From NCBI GenBank assembly GCA_037367405.1, contig JAZKJV010010546.1, positions 1 to 64,000 on the forward strand: a DNA stretch of 64,000 bases. The letters are read 5' to 3'. The DNA comes from Ottelia alismoides. Lineage: Eukaryota > Streptophyta > Magnoliopsida > Alismatales > Hydrocharitaceae. Both the position numbers and the translations under genes were made by a program. Shown one piece after another: positions 17,039 through 27,200 of this stretch. The notes under the pieces were generated by a model. That model worked only from the letters and a program-made list of their open reading frames with translations. It was not told where the DNA came from and did no database searches. Every line of letters starts with the position of its first letter. Positions within the stretch are counted from its first letter, which is position 1.

Positions 17039-17572
17039 CTACCGCCCGCGCGACTTGAAGCGATACAAGTGCGGCGTCCCCACCGGTAGCCCGAGCAGCT
17101 TCAGATAGACGAAGAGCTGATGCGCATGATGATTTACATGCTTCCCGTTGGTGAGCAATGTTTCGAGAAACGGCTCGCCGGCGGGGGTGAAGTAGGTGGG
17201 GATCTTGCGGGCGAGGTCGGTGTCGTCCACCAGGGCGAAGGCCTCGCGCGTGTGGATGCGCGCCGTGGCCAGCAGCGCGCGCGTCACCGCGACCGTGGGC
17301 CCCTTGGTCTGCGCCACCTGCTGCTTCCAGGCGTCCAGATGTTTGAGCTTCTCGGGATAGAGCTTCTGCAGGCAGCCGTTCACGCCGCCCCACGACATGA
17401 GGAAGTGCGCGGCCAGCTCCGCCACGGTGAAGGTGGCGTCGCCCGCCGTCGACTTCGGCCAATCCGGACGCCAGCCTTCTTTCCCGTCCGGGACGAGCGC
17501 CAGCATCTCCTCGATCAAGGCCAGGTCTTCATCGAACCGGGCGGCCAGCACCGGGGTGAGTACACGCGCCAT
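17039..17572 (-). CDS. DinB superfamily protein
   Basis: A 177-residue four-helix protein of the DinB/YfiT-like superfamily, which binds a divalent metal through three histidines. Candidate ligands are the histidine in LAAHFLMSW (about residue 57) and those in NGKHVNHHAHQLFVYLKLLG (about 142-150). Family roles include thiol-dependent transfer and bacillithiol-type chemistry, but most members are uncharacterised. It is divergent from the TonB receptor, with its start 79 bases away. Family placement rests on the C-terminal H-x3-H block and helical pattern. Confidence 0.75.
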   Translation of the reverse strand: MARVLTPVLAARFDEDLALIEEMLALVPDGKEGWRPDWPKSTAGDATFTVAELAAHFLMSWGGVNGCLQKLYPEKLKHLDAWKQQVAQTKGPTVAVTRALLATARIHTREAFALVDDTDLARKIPTYFTPAGEPFLETLLTNGKHVNHHAHQLFVYLKLLGLPVGTPHLYRFKSRGR

Positions 17573-17650
17573 CTTTCGATTCTCCCATTGCCTGAGCAGA
17601 GCTCCGCCGTCACCGGCTTGACATTTTCGTCAGCTACCATCAAGCTTTCC

Positions 17651-20600
17651 ATGATGATGCGTTTCGTTTCTTCCTTTTTGTTCGCCCTGGCGGCGATGGC
17701 ACAAACGGACTCCGCCTCGGTTCGCGTGTTCGTCATCGACGCCTCCGACGCGGTCGTGACGGGGGCCCGGGTCCAACTGCGGAACACGGGGACCGGCGTG
17801 CAGACAGACGCGGTCACTTCGCCCGACGGTTACGCGCTCTTCAGCCCGGTCGTCCGCGGCAGTTATGAGGTGACCGTGGCGCAGAGCGGCTTCAAGACGT
17901 TCAAGCTGACGGGGCTCGGCATCAATGTCGACGAGCGCCGCCTGGTGCGCGTGAAGCTCGATGTCGCCACCGTCAACGAGACCGTGGAAGTGGCGGAACG
18001 CCGCGTCGCCACGCAAACCGAGCAGGCTTCGCTTGGCCAAGTGATCGGGGGACGCACCGCCGTGGAGCTTCCACTGGCGGGACGCCGCTACACCGAACTG
18101 GCGCTGCTGGCGCCCGGGGTGGCCAACGCGAACCTGAATCCTGTCACCCGCGGGCCGGGCTGGTTCGTTTCCAACGGCAACTACCATACGCAGAACAACT
18201 TTCTGCTCGACGGCGTCGACAACAATCAGGGCACCCAGAACGCGCAGTCGCTCAGCGCGCAGGTGGTGCAGCCCTCGCCGGACTCCATTGCCGAGTTCAA
18301 GGTGCAGACCAATAGCTACTCGGCCGAGTTCGGACGCTCCGCCGGCGGCGTGGTGAACGTGTCCATCAAGAGCGGCGGCAATGACCTGCATGGCTCCGCC
18401 TGGTACTTCAATCGCGATGCTTCCTTGGCGGCGCGCGGGTGGACGAACAACCTGCTGAACCTGCCCAAGCCGAACCTGGCGTGGAACCAGTTCGGCGCCA
18501 CCGCCGGGGGCCCGCTCGTGAAGAACAAGACGTTCTACTTTGGCGCCTACGAAGGCTTTCGCCAGAACTTCGCGGACACGTTCCTCGTCACCGTGCCGAG
18601 CGCGGCGCAGCGCACCGGCGTCTTCGGCCTCGACATCGTCGATTCGGTGAACGGTAATGCGCCTTTCCCCAACCGCACCATTCCCGCGGCCCGCTTCGAT
18701 GCCCTGGGCAAGAAGCTCGTCGATCTCTATCCGACGCCGAACCAGCCGGGCCAGGTGCAAGCCGGCCGCCCCGCCAACAACTACAGCGCCCAGCGCGATG
18801 GCCAGGAGAACACCCACAAGTTCGACACGCGTTTCGACCACTACTTCAGCGCGAAGGACCAGTTGATGGGCCGGTTCAGCTTCCTGCGCCAGAAGTTCAA
18901 TCGCGACCAGCTCTTCCCGGGCATCGCCGACGGCGTCGGCAACCAGGGACCCCAGTTCAACGAGAACCGCTCGCTGGCGTTGACGTGGACGCGCGTGGTG
19001 TCGCCCACCGTGGTGAACACGCTGCGCTACGGCAACAACTACACCTTCGCCGAGTTCGCCCACGCCACCGCGAACGGCGAAAAGGCCGATGCCTTCGGTT
19101 TCCGGGGGATTCCGGCGGAACTGCTGCAGGTGGGCGGCCTGCCGTTGATCTCGCCCACCAACTACCGAGAACTCGGCACCCGCAACTTCCGCCCGCAGTT
19201 CCAGAAGCCGCTGCTCAACCAGTTCGTGGACGCCGTTTCGATTCAGGCGGGCCGCCACTTTTTGCGCACCGGCGTCGAACTGCGGCTGAAGAACAACACC
19301 TTCATCGACGTCACCCGCCGCACCCCCGCGTATGCCTTCCAGGGCCGCTACACCAACGATGCGATGAGCGACCTGCTGCTGGGCTTCCCGGAAACCGTGC
19401 AGTTGAACACGGTGCCGGAAGTGAACCAGCTCCAGAACGCGCTCAGCTTCTTCCTGCAGGATGACTTCAAGATGAGCCCCACGCTGACGCTCAATCTCGG
19501 TCTCCGCTACGAGTACACCACGCCCTTCCATGGCAACGGCAAGAACGTCAACGTCAACTTCAATCCCTCCAACCAGGGTCTGTTGATCGCCAACCGGGAC
19601 GGCAACGACAAGTACCTCGTCACGCCCGACAAGAACAACTTCGGCCCCCGCCTGGGCATGGCTTGGCAGTTGCGTCCGGAGAAGATCGTGCTGCGCACGG
19701 GCTACGGCATCTTCTACAACTCCGAGGACATGTATGGATCGGAGGCGAGTCTGCCCTTGAACCCGCCCCAGTTGATCCAGGCCAACCTGATCCGGGTGGG
19801 CACGGGGCCGGCGCCGGTCACCCTTTCGGGCACGATTCCTACCGGCGTGCTCAACAATTTCGATTCCCGCCTGGTGACGCTGCGCACCCGCGAGCGCAAC
19901 CAGAGCTCCGGCCTGATTCAGCAGTGGAATGCCGCGCTGCAGTTCCAAGTTACCCGCGCCAGCACTTTCGAGCTGGCGTATGTCGGCAACAATGGCCGCA
20001 ATCTGTTCGGCCTCTATGAGCGCAACCAGACGCCCTTCGGAGTGGACGGCAGCGTGGCCGCCAACCGGCCGTTCCCGCTGTGGCAAGGGATCCAGACCGG
20101 CGCCAGCCGCGGCCGCTCGCGCTACAACGCGTTCCAGACGAAGTTCGAACACAACTACGCCAACGGGCTCTATGTGCTGGCCGCTTATACCTGGGCCTCC
20201 TCGCTCGATCAGGTGGGCGCGTGGGACGCCGGCGCGTCGCCGCAGCTTTATGACCTGTTCGATGCCGAATGGGGCCGCATGGTCCAGACTCCCCAGCACC
20301 GGTACAGCACCGCCGTCACCTACGACTTGCCCTGGGGCCGCGGCAAGCGCTGGGGCTCCGGCTGGAGCAAGCCCGCCGATTGGGCGCTGGGCGGCTGGAA
20401 GGTGTCGAGCATCGTCGCCTGGCGTTCAGGCCTGCCCATCAATGTCTCCCTCAACGCCAACGGCATCAACCCGGCGAACAACCAGGCGTACCGCTTCCTG
20501 CAGCGCAATGGCGGCGGACTGCGGCCCGATCGCGTCGGTGAGGCCAACACCGGCGTCAGCCCGAAGACGAACCGCTTCGCCTTCCTGGACGTGAATGCGT

Positions 20601-20866
20601 ATCGCATCCAGGCGCTGAATACCCCCGGCAACGCCGCGCGCAACTCCGCCTACGGCCCCCGCCAGTTCAACACGGATTTCGCGCTGCGCAAGGAGTTCCG
20701 CTTCAACGACCGCCACGCCGCCGAGTTCCGTTGGGAGAGCTTCAACTTCTTCAACACGGTCAACTTCAGCAACCCGGCCACCACCGTCGGGAACACCAAC
20801 TTCGGCTGGATCACCGGCGCCGGCGACGGCCGCGTGATGCAGTTGGCGGTCCGGTATCAGTTCTGA
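17651..20866 (+). CDS. TonB-dependent receptor, Oar-like
   Basis: A 1071-residue outer-membrane receptor. ATG 17651 starts a signal peptide (FVSSFLFALAAMAQ). A carboxypeptidase-regulatory-like Ig domain follows (residues about 20-110: SVRVFVIDASDAVVTGARV, ...DGYALFSPVVRGSYEV), then a plug (ELPLAGRRYTELALLAPGV, FLLDGVDNNQGTQNAQS, SAEFGRSAGGVVNVSIKSGG) and a long beta barrel ending in aromatic YQF. This is the Oar/Cna-B type receptor expanded in Acidobacteria and thought to import large or glycan-derived ligands. Intact, unlike the receptor at 45168-48638. Ligand unknown. Confidence 0.92.
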   Translation: MMMRFVSSFLFALAAMAQTDSASVRVFVIDASDAVVTGARVQLRNTGTGVQTDAVTSPDGYALFSPVVRGSYEVTVAQSGFKTFKLTGLGINVDERRLVRVKLDVATVNETVEVAERRVATQTEQASLGQVIGGRTAVELPLAGRRYTELALLAPGVANANLNPVTRGPGWFVSNGNYHTQNNFLLDGVDNNQGTQNAQSLSAQVVQPSPDSIAEFKVQTNSYSAEFGRSAGGVVNVSIKSGGNDLHGSAWYFNRDASLAARGWTNNLLNLPKPNLAWNQFGATAGGPLVKNKTFYFGAYEGFRQNFADTFLVTVPSAAQRTGVFGLDIVDSVNGNAPFPNRTIPAARFDALGKKLVDLYPTPNQPGQVQAGRPANNYSAQRDGQENTHKFDTRFDHYFSAKDQLMGRFSFLRQKFNRDQLFPGIADGVGNQGPQFNENRSLALTWTRVVSPTVVNTLRYGNNYTFAEFAHATANGEKADAFGFRGIPAELLQVGGLPLISPTNYRELGTRNFRPQFQKPLLNQFVDAVSIQAGRHFLRTGVELRLKNNTFIDVTRRTPAYAFQGRYTNDAMSDLLLGFPETVQLNTVPEVNQLQNALSFFLQDDFKMSPTLTLNLGLRYEYTTPFHGNGKNVNVNFNPSNQGLLIANRDGNDKYLVTPDKNNFGPRLGMAWQLRPEKIVLRTGYGIFYNSEDMYGSEASLPLNPPQLIQANLIRVGTGPAPVTLSGTIPTGVLNNFDSRLVTLRTRERNQSSGLIQQWNAALQFQVTRASTFELAYVGNNGRNLFGLYERNQTPFGVDGSVAANRPFPLWQGIQTGASRGRSRYNAFQTKFEHNYANGLYVLAAYTWASSLDQVGAWDAGASPQLYDLFDAEWGRMVQTPQHRYSTAVTYDLPWGRGKRWGSGWSKPADWALGGWKVSSIVAWRSGLPINVSLNANGINPANNQAYRFLQRNGGGLRPDRVGEANTGVSPKTNRFAFLDVNAYRIQALNTPGNAARNSAYGPRQFNTDFALRKEFRFNDRHAAEFRWESFNFFNTVNFSNPATTVGNTNFGWITGAGDGRVMQLAVRYQF

Positions 20867-20874
20867 TCCTGAAC

Positions 20875-20902
20875 GGGGCGCCGGACGTCGTCCAGGCGCC
20901 CC
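20875..20902. terminator. GC-rich hairpin between convergent genes
   Basis: GGGGCGCC at 20875-20882 pairs with GGCGCCCC at 20895-20902, with an inner GGAC/GTCC stem. It lies between the TonB receptor stop and the convergent binding-protein gene. No clear T-run follows, so it is a possible bidirectional terminator or mRNA stabiliser. Confidence 0.45.
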
Positions 20903-20926
20903 CTGCTCACCGCGCCCGCCCGGCGC

Positions 20927-21835
20927 TCACTGCTCCACTCGCCCCAACTCCCAAGCCACCGTTCCCGCCGGATTCTCGAATGCCTCCGGATGCAGCAAGT
21001 AGGCCAGCTTGCGGATCGCGAGAATCTGCCGCGGGCCCTCGTGCTTGAACAGCGCCGAATCGTAGTAAAGCACCCGGCTGTTCCGCACCGCGCGGACCGC
21101 CGCGTAGCCCGGCCGCGCGCCGATCGACGCCAGCGGAATGATGCCGTCGAGCCCGCCCACCTTCGCCTCGCGCCAGATGGGCGACAGGATCACTTCCGGA
21201 TCGCGGCGGACGATCTCCTCGTGCGTCGTGACGAAGACGCCGTCGTCCGCGTGGTCGTGAAAGATGTTCTCGCCGCCGGCGGCCTCGATGATGTCCTCGA
21301 GCGGCGAATCCGCGCCGGTGGTCCAGGGCCCCTCGTGATTCACTTCGATGTAGACGCGCACCTTTGGCAGCGCGGCGGTGCGGGCTTTGATCTCCGTCAG
21401 CTCGCGGCGATAGCCGGCGGTGAGCGCCTGGGCCGCTTCGGCGCGATCCAAAGCCGCGCCCACGCGCTCGATATTTGCGAAGACGTCGTCGAGCGAATGC
21501 GGCTCGAAGTGCTCGACCTTGATCCCGCGCGCGCGGAGCTGCTCGGCGAACCTGCGCTGGAAGCCGCTCGACGTGAATACGACGTCAGGATGCAACGCGG
21601 CCACGGCGTCGAGATCCGGCTTGGTGAAGCTGCCGAGCTCACGCAGGCGGCCAGCGCGCCGGTCGTCGACGAGCTGCGCGGGAAAGACGCACACCGTGCT
21701 GACGCCGAGGAGTTGCTTAGCGGCGCCCAGCGCGTAGACGGTCTCGGCATGGGGCGACGACAGGCTGACGGCTTTCGGCGGCTGCGCGAAGAGGACAGCC
21801 GCCGAGAGAACCGCCAGGACCAGCCGCTCGAGCAT
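20927..21835 (-). CDS. periplasmic metallophore/corrinoid-binding protein (BtuF/TroA-like)
   Basis: A 302-residue class III substrate-binding protein. The signal peptide (MLERLVLAVLSAAVLFAQ) leads into KAVSLSSPHAETVYALGAAKQLLGVS, the usual opening of BtuF/FepB/HmuT-like proteins. The GSFTKPDLDAVAALHPDVVFTSS segment and a long linking helix then give the two-lobe Fold. ATG 21835 overlaps the receptor stop (TGATG), coupling the two. No permease or ATPase gene is in the window, so it needs partners elsewhere or a different role. Likely ligand, from the neighbours, is a corrinoid, haem or other metal chelate. Confidence 0.85.
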   Translation of the reverse strand: MLERLVLAVLSAAVLFAQPPKAVSLSSPHAETVYALGAAKQLLGVSTVCVFPAQLVDDRRAGRLRELGSFTKPDLDAVAALHPDVVFTSSGFQRRFAEQLRARGIKVEHFEPHSLDDVFANIERVGAALDRAEAAQALTAGYRRELTEIKARTAALPKVRVYIEVNHEGPWTTGADSPLEDIIEAAGGENIFHDHADDGVFVTTHEEIVRRDPEVILSPIWREAKVGGLDGIIPLASIGARPGYAAVRAVRNSRVLYYDSALFKHEGPRQILAIRKLAYLLHPEAFENPAGTVAWELGRVEQ

Positions 21836-24249
21836 CAGAACGCGTAAGCCAAACCCACCAGGCCCCACGCCCGCGGATTCAACGCGCCGTTCTCGTAATA
21901 GAGCCGGTTGAAGACGTTGTCCACCTTGCCGTACAGGCGCAGCGTCTTGGTATCACGCACCCAGAGCTTGTAGTTCGCCACGAGATCGGCCTTCAGATAG
22001 CCGGGAAACTGGAACGCGCGATTGCGGCCGCCGGCCGAATAGTTGATGTAGTAGCGGCCATTCTTGAACAGGTCGAACGTCACGTCGAAACGCTTGCCGA
22101 AGCGCTGCGTGGCGACAATGGCGCCCTGATGCCGCGGCACGTTCAGCGTGTCGAAGAAGCCGGGGATCACCAGGTCGCGCTCGTTCTCCGCGTTGGTGAA
22201 CGAGTAAGTGGCGTTCAGCACCGTCGACCGCGTGGGCCGCGCTTCCACCGCGAACTCGAGCCCGCGGTTGATGGCGCCGGTCCCCTGAATGTAACCGGAT
22301 GTGCGCCCGAAGATATCGGTCAGGCGATTGAGGGTGCCCTGGAACAGGATCACCTGGGCGGTGCGGATATAGAAGTGCGTGGCGGAGAGGCGAATGCGCT
22401 CGTTGGCCAGGTATTGATCGATGCCCCAATCGAAGGAGTTGTAGCGATCGGGACCGAGACGCGGATCGCCGTAGGGCGAGAAGTTGATCTGGCCGGTGAT
22501 CTGGTTGGCGGCGAAGCCGGCGCCGTAGCGCTCGTAGAGGGACGGGGCGCGGTAGGAGTTGCCCACGTGGGCGCGCACCTTCGTGCCGCTGCGGCGGAAG
22601 AAGTAGGCCAGCGAAGCGTCGCCGGTGAGCGCGCGCTTGGGCGAATTCACCGTGACGTTCTCATAGACATTCGGCTGGCCGCGCAGGTCGATTTGCGGCT
22701 TCTTCAGGTCGAAGGTCTGCCAGCGGCCGGACGCGCTGAGTTGGAGCCGGTCCGCCAGCAGGGACAACTGATTCTGGAAGTAGAGCGAATTGGTGTTCTG
22801 CTGGATGAGGTTGTTCACCACCAGGCGCGCGTTGCCGGGCTGGTTGTTGTCCTGGCGGTCGCGGAACTGCTCGCGCTCGAATTCGTAACCGAGCGTGAAG
22901 CGATACTGGCGGACGCCGGTGTTGAACCGGGCGTCCACGGTGTCGATGGCGCCTTTGGGCGCAGTCACCGACGCGAAGCCCACCGGCTGAAAGCCAAAGC
23001 CGCCGGGACCATTGGCGAACTTGCGCTCCGTCGTCAGCCGCTGCCAGCTGGCCTGCCACGACGCCGCGGCTGACACTTCGCCGCGCAGCATCACCATGTT
23101 CGAGAGGAAGGTCGACGTGCGCGAGTTGTCCGGATCGTCGCGCGCGGGCACCAGCGTCGCAACGCCGTAATCCGGACGGCCGCCCGAATTCAGCACGCGC
23201 ACCTGATCCTGCGGCAGCATCAGCACCGGCACGATCGTTGTGGTGGGGAAGTTCGCCACCGGGATGCCCGTGGCCGCGGCCGTCGTGTTGAGCTGCACGA
23301 AATCGTCAGAGCCGAAGAAGCGATTCGACAAATGCAGGCGCGGGGTGAGATCGAAGCGCACGAAGCCCTGGCCGCCCGTCGACCGGTTCGCGTCGTTGCC
23401 GTCCACGCCCTTCGTTACGTTCAGGTGCGAGAAGCCGCCGGAGTAGACAAGCCGGTTCTCGAGGAAGCCGCCGGCCAGGCTCGCGCGGCCGCGATAGAGG
23501 CCGAGCCCGCCGCCTTCCATCTGGATGTCGCCATGCGTGGGCGCGCCGCCCTGATCGGTCACCATGTTGATGCTGCCGCCCACGGCGCCCGTGCCGTACA
23601 GTGACGAACCGGAGCCGCGCATCACCTCCACGCGGCTGAGGTTGACGAAGTTCAGCGTCGAGTGGAACGACGACGCGTCGCCCTGCGTGGTGCTCGCGTC
23701 GCGGAAGCGCATGCCGTCGATGAGCACCTGCGCGGCGTCGGGCTTCAGACCGCGGATGCGCACCTGCGTGAACTGGCCGGGGCCGCCCTGATTGCGGATC
23801 TGGATGCCGGGCGTGTTGCGCAGGATCTCGGAGAGCGCGAATTCATTGCGATCCTTGATCTCGCTCACGTCGACCAGCGAAATGGATTTGGCCGTTTGGT
23901 CGAGCGTCAGCGCGCTGCCCTCGGCCGTCACCAGCACGGTGTTCGAAACGCCGCCCACCTCGAGCTGCACGTTCTCCGTCATCGCGCCGGCCACCGTCAC
24001 GTTGCGTGTGAACTCGCGGAAGCCTTCGCTCTCCACCTGCAGCAGATACCCGCCGGCCGCGAGGCCTTCGAACTTGTACGAACCATCGGAGAGGACGGCC
24101 GCCTTCTTCGCCTGCGTCGACCCGGCGGCGTACAGGCTCACCCGCGCGCCCACGACGAGCGCGCCTTGCGAATCGGTCACTTTGCCGGTGAGCGAATCGG
24201 CATGGAGCGCGGCCGCCGCCAGAATGAACGCGATCAAAGCTTGTTTCAT
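21835..24249 (-). CDS. TonB-dependent receptor, BtuB/HmuR-like
   Basis: An 804-residue outer-membrane receptor smaller than the Oar type. ATG 24249 overlaps the stop of the chelatase-like gene (ATGA). A signal peptide (MKQALIAFILAAAALHA) and a short carboxypeptidase-like domain (residues 20-95) precede a classical plug: NTPGIQIRNQGGPGQFTQV then RIRGLKPDAAQVLIDGMRF, SRVEVMRGSGSSLYGTGAVGG, and a barrel ending GLVGLAYAF with the terminal aromatic needed for assembly. The plug resembles vitamin B12 and haem receptors. Its operon with an ExbB-type channel and a periplasmic binding protein supports metallotetrapyrrole uptake. Confidence 0.9.
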   Translation of the reverse strand: MKQALIAFILAAAALHADSLTGKVTDSQGALVVGARVSLYAAGSTQAKKAAVLSDGSYKFEGLAAGGYLLQVESEGFREFTRNVTVAGAMTENVQLEVGGVSNTVLVTAEGSALTLDQTAKSISLVDVSEIKDRNEFALSEILRNTPGIQIRNQGGPGQFTQVRIRGLKPDAAQVLIDGMRFRDASTTQGDASSFHSTLNFVNLSRVEVMRGSGSSLYGTGAVGGSINMVTDQGGAPTHGDIQMEGGGLGLYRGRASLAGGFLENRLVYSGGFSHLNVTKGVDGNDANRSTGGQGFVRFDLTPRLHLSNRFFGSDDFVQLNTTAAATGIPVANFPTTTIVPVLMLPQDQVRVLNSGGRPDYGVATLVPARDDPDNSRTSTFLSNMVMLRGEVSAAASWQASWQRLTTERKFANGPGGFGFQPVGFASVTAPKGAIDTVDARFNTGVRQYRFTLGYEFEREQFRDRQDNNQPGNARLVVNNLIQQNTNSLYFQNQLSLLADRLQLSASGRWQTFDLKKPQIDLRGQPNVYENVTVNSPKRALTGDASLAYFFRRSGTKVRAHVGNSYRAPSLYERYGAGFAANQITGQINFSPYGDPRLGPDRYNSFDWGIDQYLANERIRLSATHFYIRTAQVILFQGTLNRLTDIFGRTSGYIQGTGAINRGLEFAVEARPTRSTVLNATYSFTNAENERDLVIPGFFDTLNVPRHQGAIVATQRFGKRFDVTFDLFKNGRYYINYSAGGRNRAFQFPGYLKADLVANYKLWVRDTKTLRLYGKVDNVFNRLYYENGALNPRAWGLVGLAYAF

Positions 24250-27200
24250 GAGACTCCTGTCGTGCGGCGCCCTTCCCAGAAATAGCCGAGCATGACAATC
24301 GCGAACAGAGCGAGAATCTGGCTCCACGCAAACGGCAGAGCGGCCCGCGCGGCTTCCTGGCTGAGCTTGATGATCTTTTCCTTCATCACCCGTCCGGTGA
24401 CGATGGGCGGCGGCGGCGGCGTGGCCGGTGGCGGCGGCGTGGGCCGGCGCTCCGTCACTTCCTGCCGCGGCTTGGCGGCTTCCTGCACGCCTTCGCGGAA
24501 CTCCTTCGGCGCATTCGCGAACTCCTTCGCATTCCAGCGAGTGGCTTGCGCGAGTGTCTTGCCAAACTGCCGAAGCTCGGCACTGCCGAGGCCGGAGACC
24601 AGCGGCGCGACGGACGCCACATACTCCTGCACCTTCTTGTTGCCGCAGATGTTCGCCGAACACGCCGCGCCGAACTGATTGATGCTGCGCACGTAATCGG
24701 CCACCAGCTTCGAGCGGTCGGCTTCGTTGAACTTGTAGGCGCCCTGCCGATCGACTTCGAGCAACCGCGCCAACTGGTTCTGCCGCGCGTGCGGATTCTC
24801 CTTTTCGAAGAACTGCTTCAGTTCGAGGCCGTGCTTGTCGGCGACATAGACGTCGAACGTGTTCTGCCAGAACTGGCCGTCCATCGAATCGGCCGTAGTG
24901 GCCTGGAAGCCGTACAGGTGCTCCACCTCGCGGTACATCTCGCGCGCGCCCGCATAGCCGGAGCGCTTCATGTGGTCGATCCACTTGGGATTCCACGCGC
25001 GCTGGTTGAGCTCCGTGGCGAGAAACGTCTTCAGGTTCACCATGTTCTCGCCGCCGCGCTTGCGCAGGTTGTGCAGATAGAACGTGGGCGCCTGGCCGCC
25101 GTTGACGGTCTGCGAGGCGAAGCTCATGGCGCCGGCGTAGCTGTACATGTCGTCGTTGTCGAGCGCGCCGTACAGGTTCGACGTGCGGCTGAACAGCGCT
25201 ACCTGGTTGCCCTTGAAGTGATTCTCGAGCGCCTTCGGAGCCGTTTCGCCCCAGCTTTCGTTCGAGTAGGCGTAGTTCATGTTGTGGAGATAGAGATCCG
25301 CCACACGGCTATTGCCCGCGTTCTGGCTCTGCTCCACCAGGCGATCCACGCCGATCGCATACGCGCCCGGCTGATTGCCGAACACGCGGCTTTTGGCGAT
25401 GGTCTCGGCCTTCTTCTCGTCGACGCCCGCCTTCATCAGTTCGGCTTTCACGAGCTTGTCCTGGCGCGAAATCGGATTGTCGCCCGCCGACGCCGCCAGG
25501 CGCACGGCGCGGTCGAGCAGCAGCATCTTGTCGCCGAAGCCGTCGCGATAGATGCCCGAGACATTGAACAGAATGTTCACGCGCGGGTGGGTCATCTGGC
25601 TATCCGGAATGAGCTTCAGCCCATCCACCTGAGCGCGCGTGTTCCAGGTCGGCTCCACGCCCATCAGGTGCATCGCCATGCTCTCCATGGCGCCGTGGTG
25701 GCTTTCGGTTTCGTCGTACCAGAGCATCATCGACATGCGCTCCGGATACCCGCCGTTGTGCTCGGCGCGATAGCGGCTGATGGTGTCGGCGGCCATCTTG
25801 CGGCCCAGTTCCCAAGCCGCCTTCGTCGGAATCAGCAGCGGGTCGAAGCCGAACAGATTGCGGCCGGTGGGCAGGCCCGCCGGCACGCGCAGGATCTCGC
25901 CGATCGGCGCCGACGGGATGTGCTTGCCCGACAGCACGCGCGGAAACACATCCACCTCCGCCTTCGGCGACAGGCGCAGGTTGTCCAGCCACACCTTCGC
26001 TTCGGCATGCTGCGTCAGCACGCGATCCTTCAGCGCCGCCGGCAGGTTCGCGCGCACCGCGGGCTTCTGGCCGTCGAAGAGCGAGTCGGCCCAGGGGCGC
26101 AGATCGGCGCGCACCTGCTGGATCTCCTCCGCGCGCAGGCCGAACTCGATGAACTTGGCCAAACCCTCGCGCTGGACATCCTCGGGCGGCAGCACGCCGA
26201 GCTCATGGATGCCCGCGGGAATCGGGCCGTCTTCCATCTCGTCGAGAAAGCGCTTCAACCCGATCCGCACTTCCGGCCACGGCTTGCCGCGCAGGCCCAA
26301 CTGCTGGTCGATCTTCGTCTTCGCCAGCTCGAGGTCCACTTCCTTGCGATACTCGGCCGCCAGCTCCGGCTGCCGCTCCTCGGTCTCGATGAGCTTGTCG
26401 AGCGAGCGCTTCAGCGGCATGTACTCCGGCGTAATGCCGCTCGACAGCAGAATGGGCGTCAGGTGGCTCATCATCACCGCCGCGCTCCGGCGCAACGCCT
26501 GCAAAGCTTCGCCGCCGCCATCGGTGATGTAGTAATACGGGTTCGGAAGGTCGCCCTGCAGGGCGTCGCCGTGGTCCCACGACGATTGCATCACCTGTTT
26601 GCCGGGCAGCCACTCGAGCGTCCCGTGCCGGCCGACGTGCGTAATGGCATCGGCCTTGAACTCATAGCGCCACCACAGATACGCCGCGACATAAGCATGC
26701 GGCACGGGCACGCGCGTGTCGTGCGTAATGGCGGTGATGCGTTCGAACGTGCCACGCAGCGGCTGCACGCCGAGGAAGATGTTGCCCGTCTTCACGCCGG
26801 GAATGATGAAGAAGTGACGGCCGTCCTTCGTCTCGATGCGCAGCAGCTCACACTTCTCCGGCGGCCCGTATTCCTTGTTGATCCAGTTGCGGAACTCGGC
26901 GGGCAGCGTGGCGAAATACTGCTTGTACTTCTCAATGGGCCACAGGGTCATGCCGCCGGCTTCCACCATCGCCTCGAGCTCGCCCGGCGCCCACTTCTCG
27001 ATGTTGCGGCCGCTGCGCTCGAGGATCTTCAACAATTGCGGACCATCCGGCGGACGGCTGCCCACGTCGTAGCCTTCGTCCTTCAAGCGCCGCAGCATGG
27101 TGGCCATCGAAGGCAGCACCTGCAGATAGCTGGCGCCCAGATTCCCCTTGCCGGGCGGATTGTTGTAATAGACGAACGCAACGCGCTTCTGCGCATTCGG

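Noticed and set aside
17120..17650. Long N-terminal extension of the TonB receptor frame upstream of 17651
   Set aside because: The frame is open only because it runs opposite the DinB-like gene; the signal peptide begins at ATG 17651.
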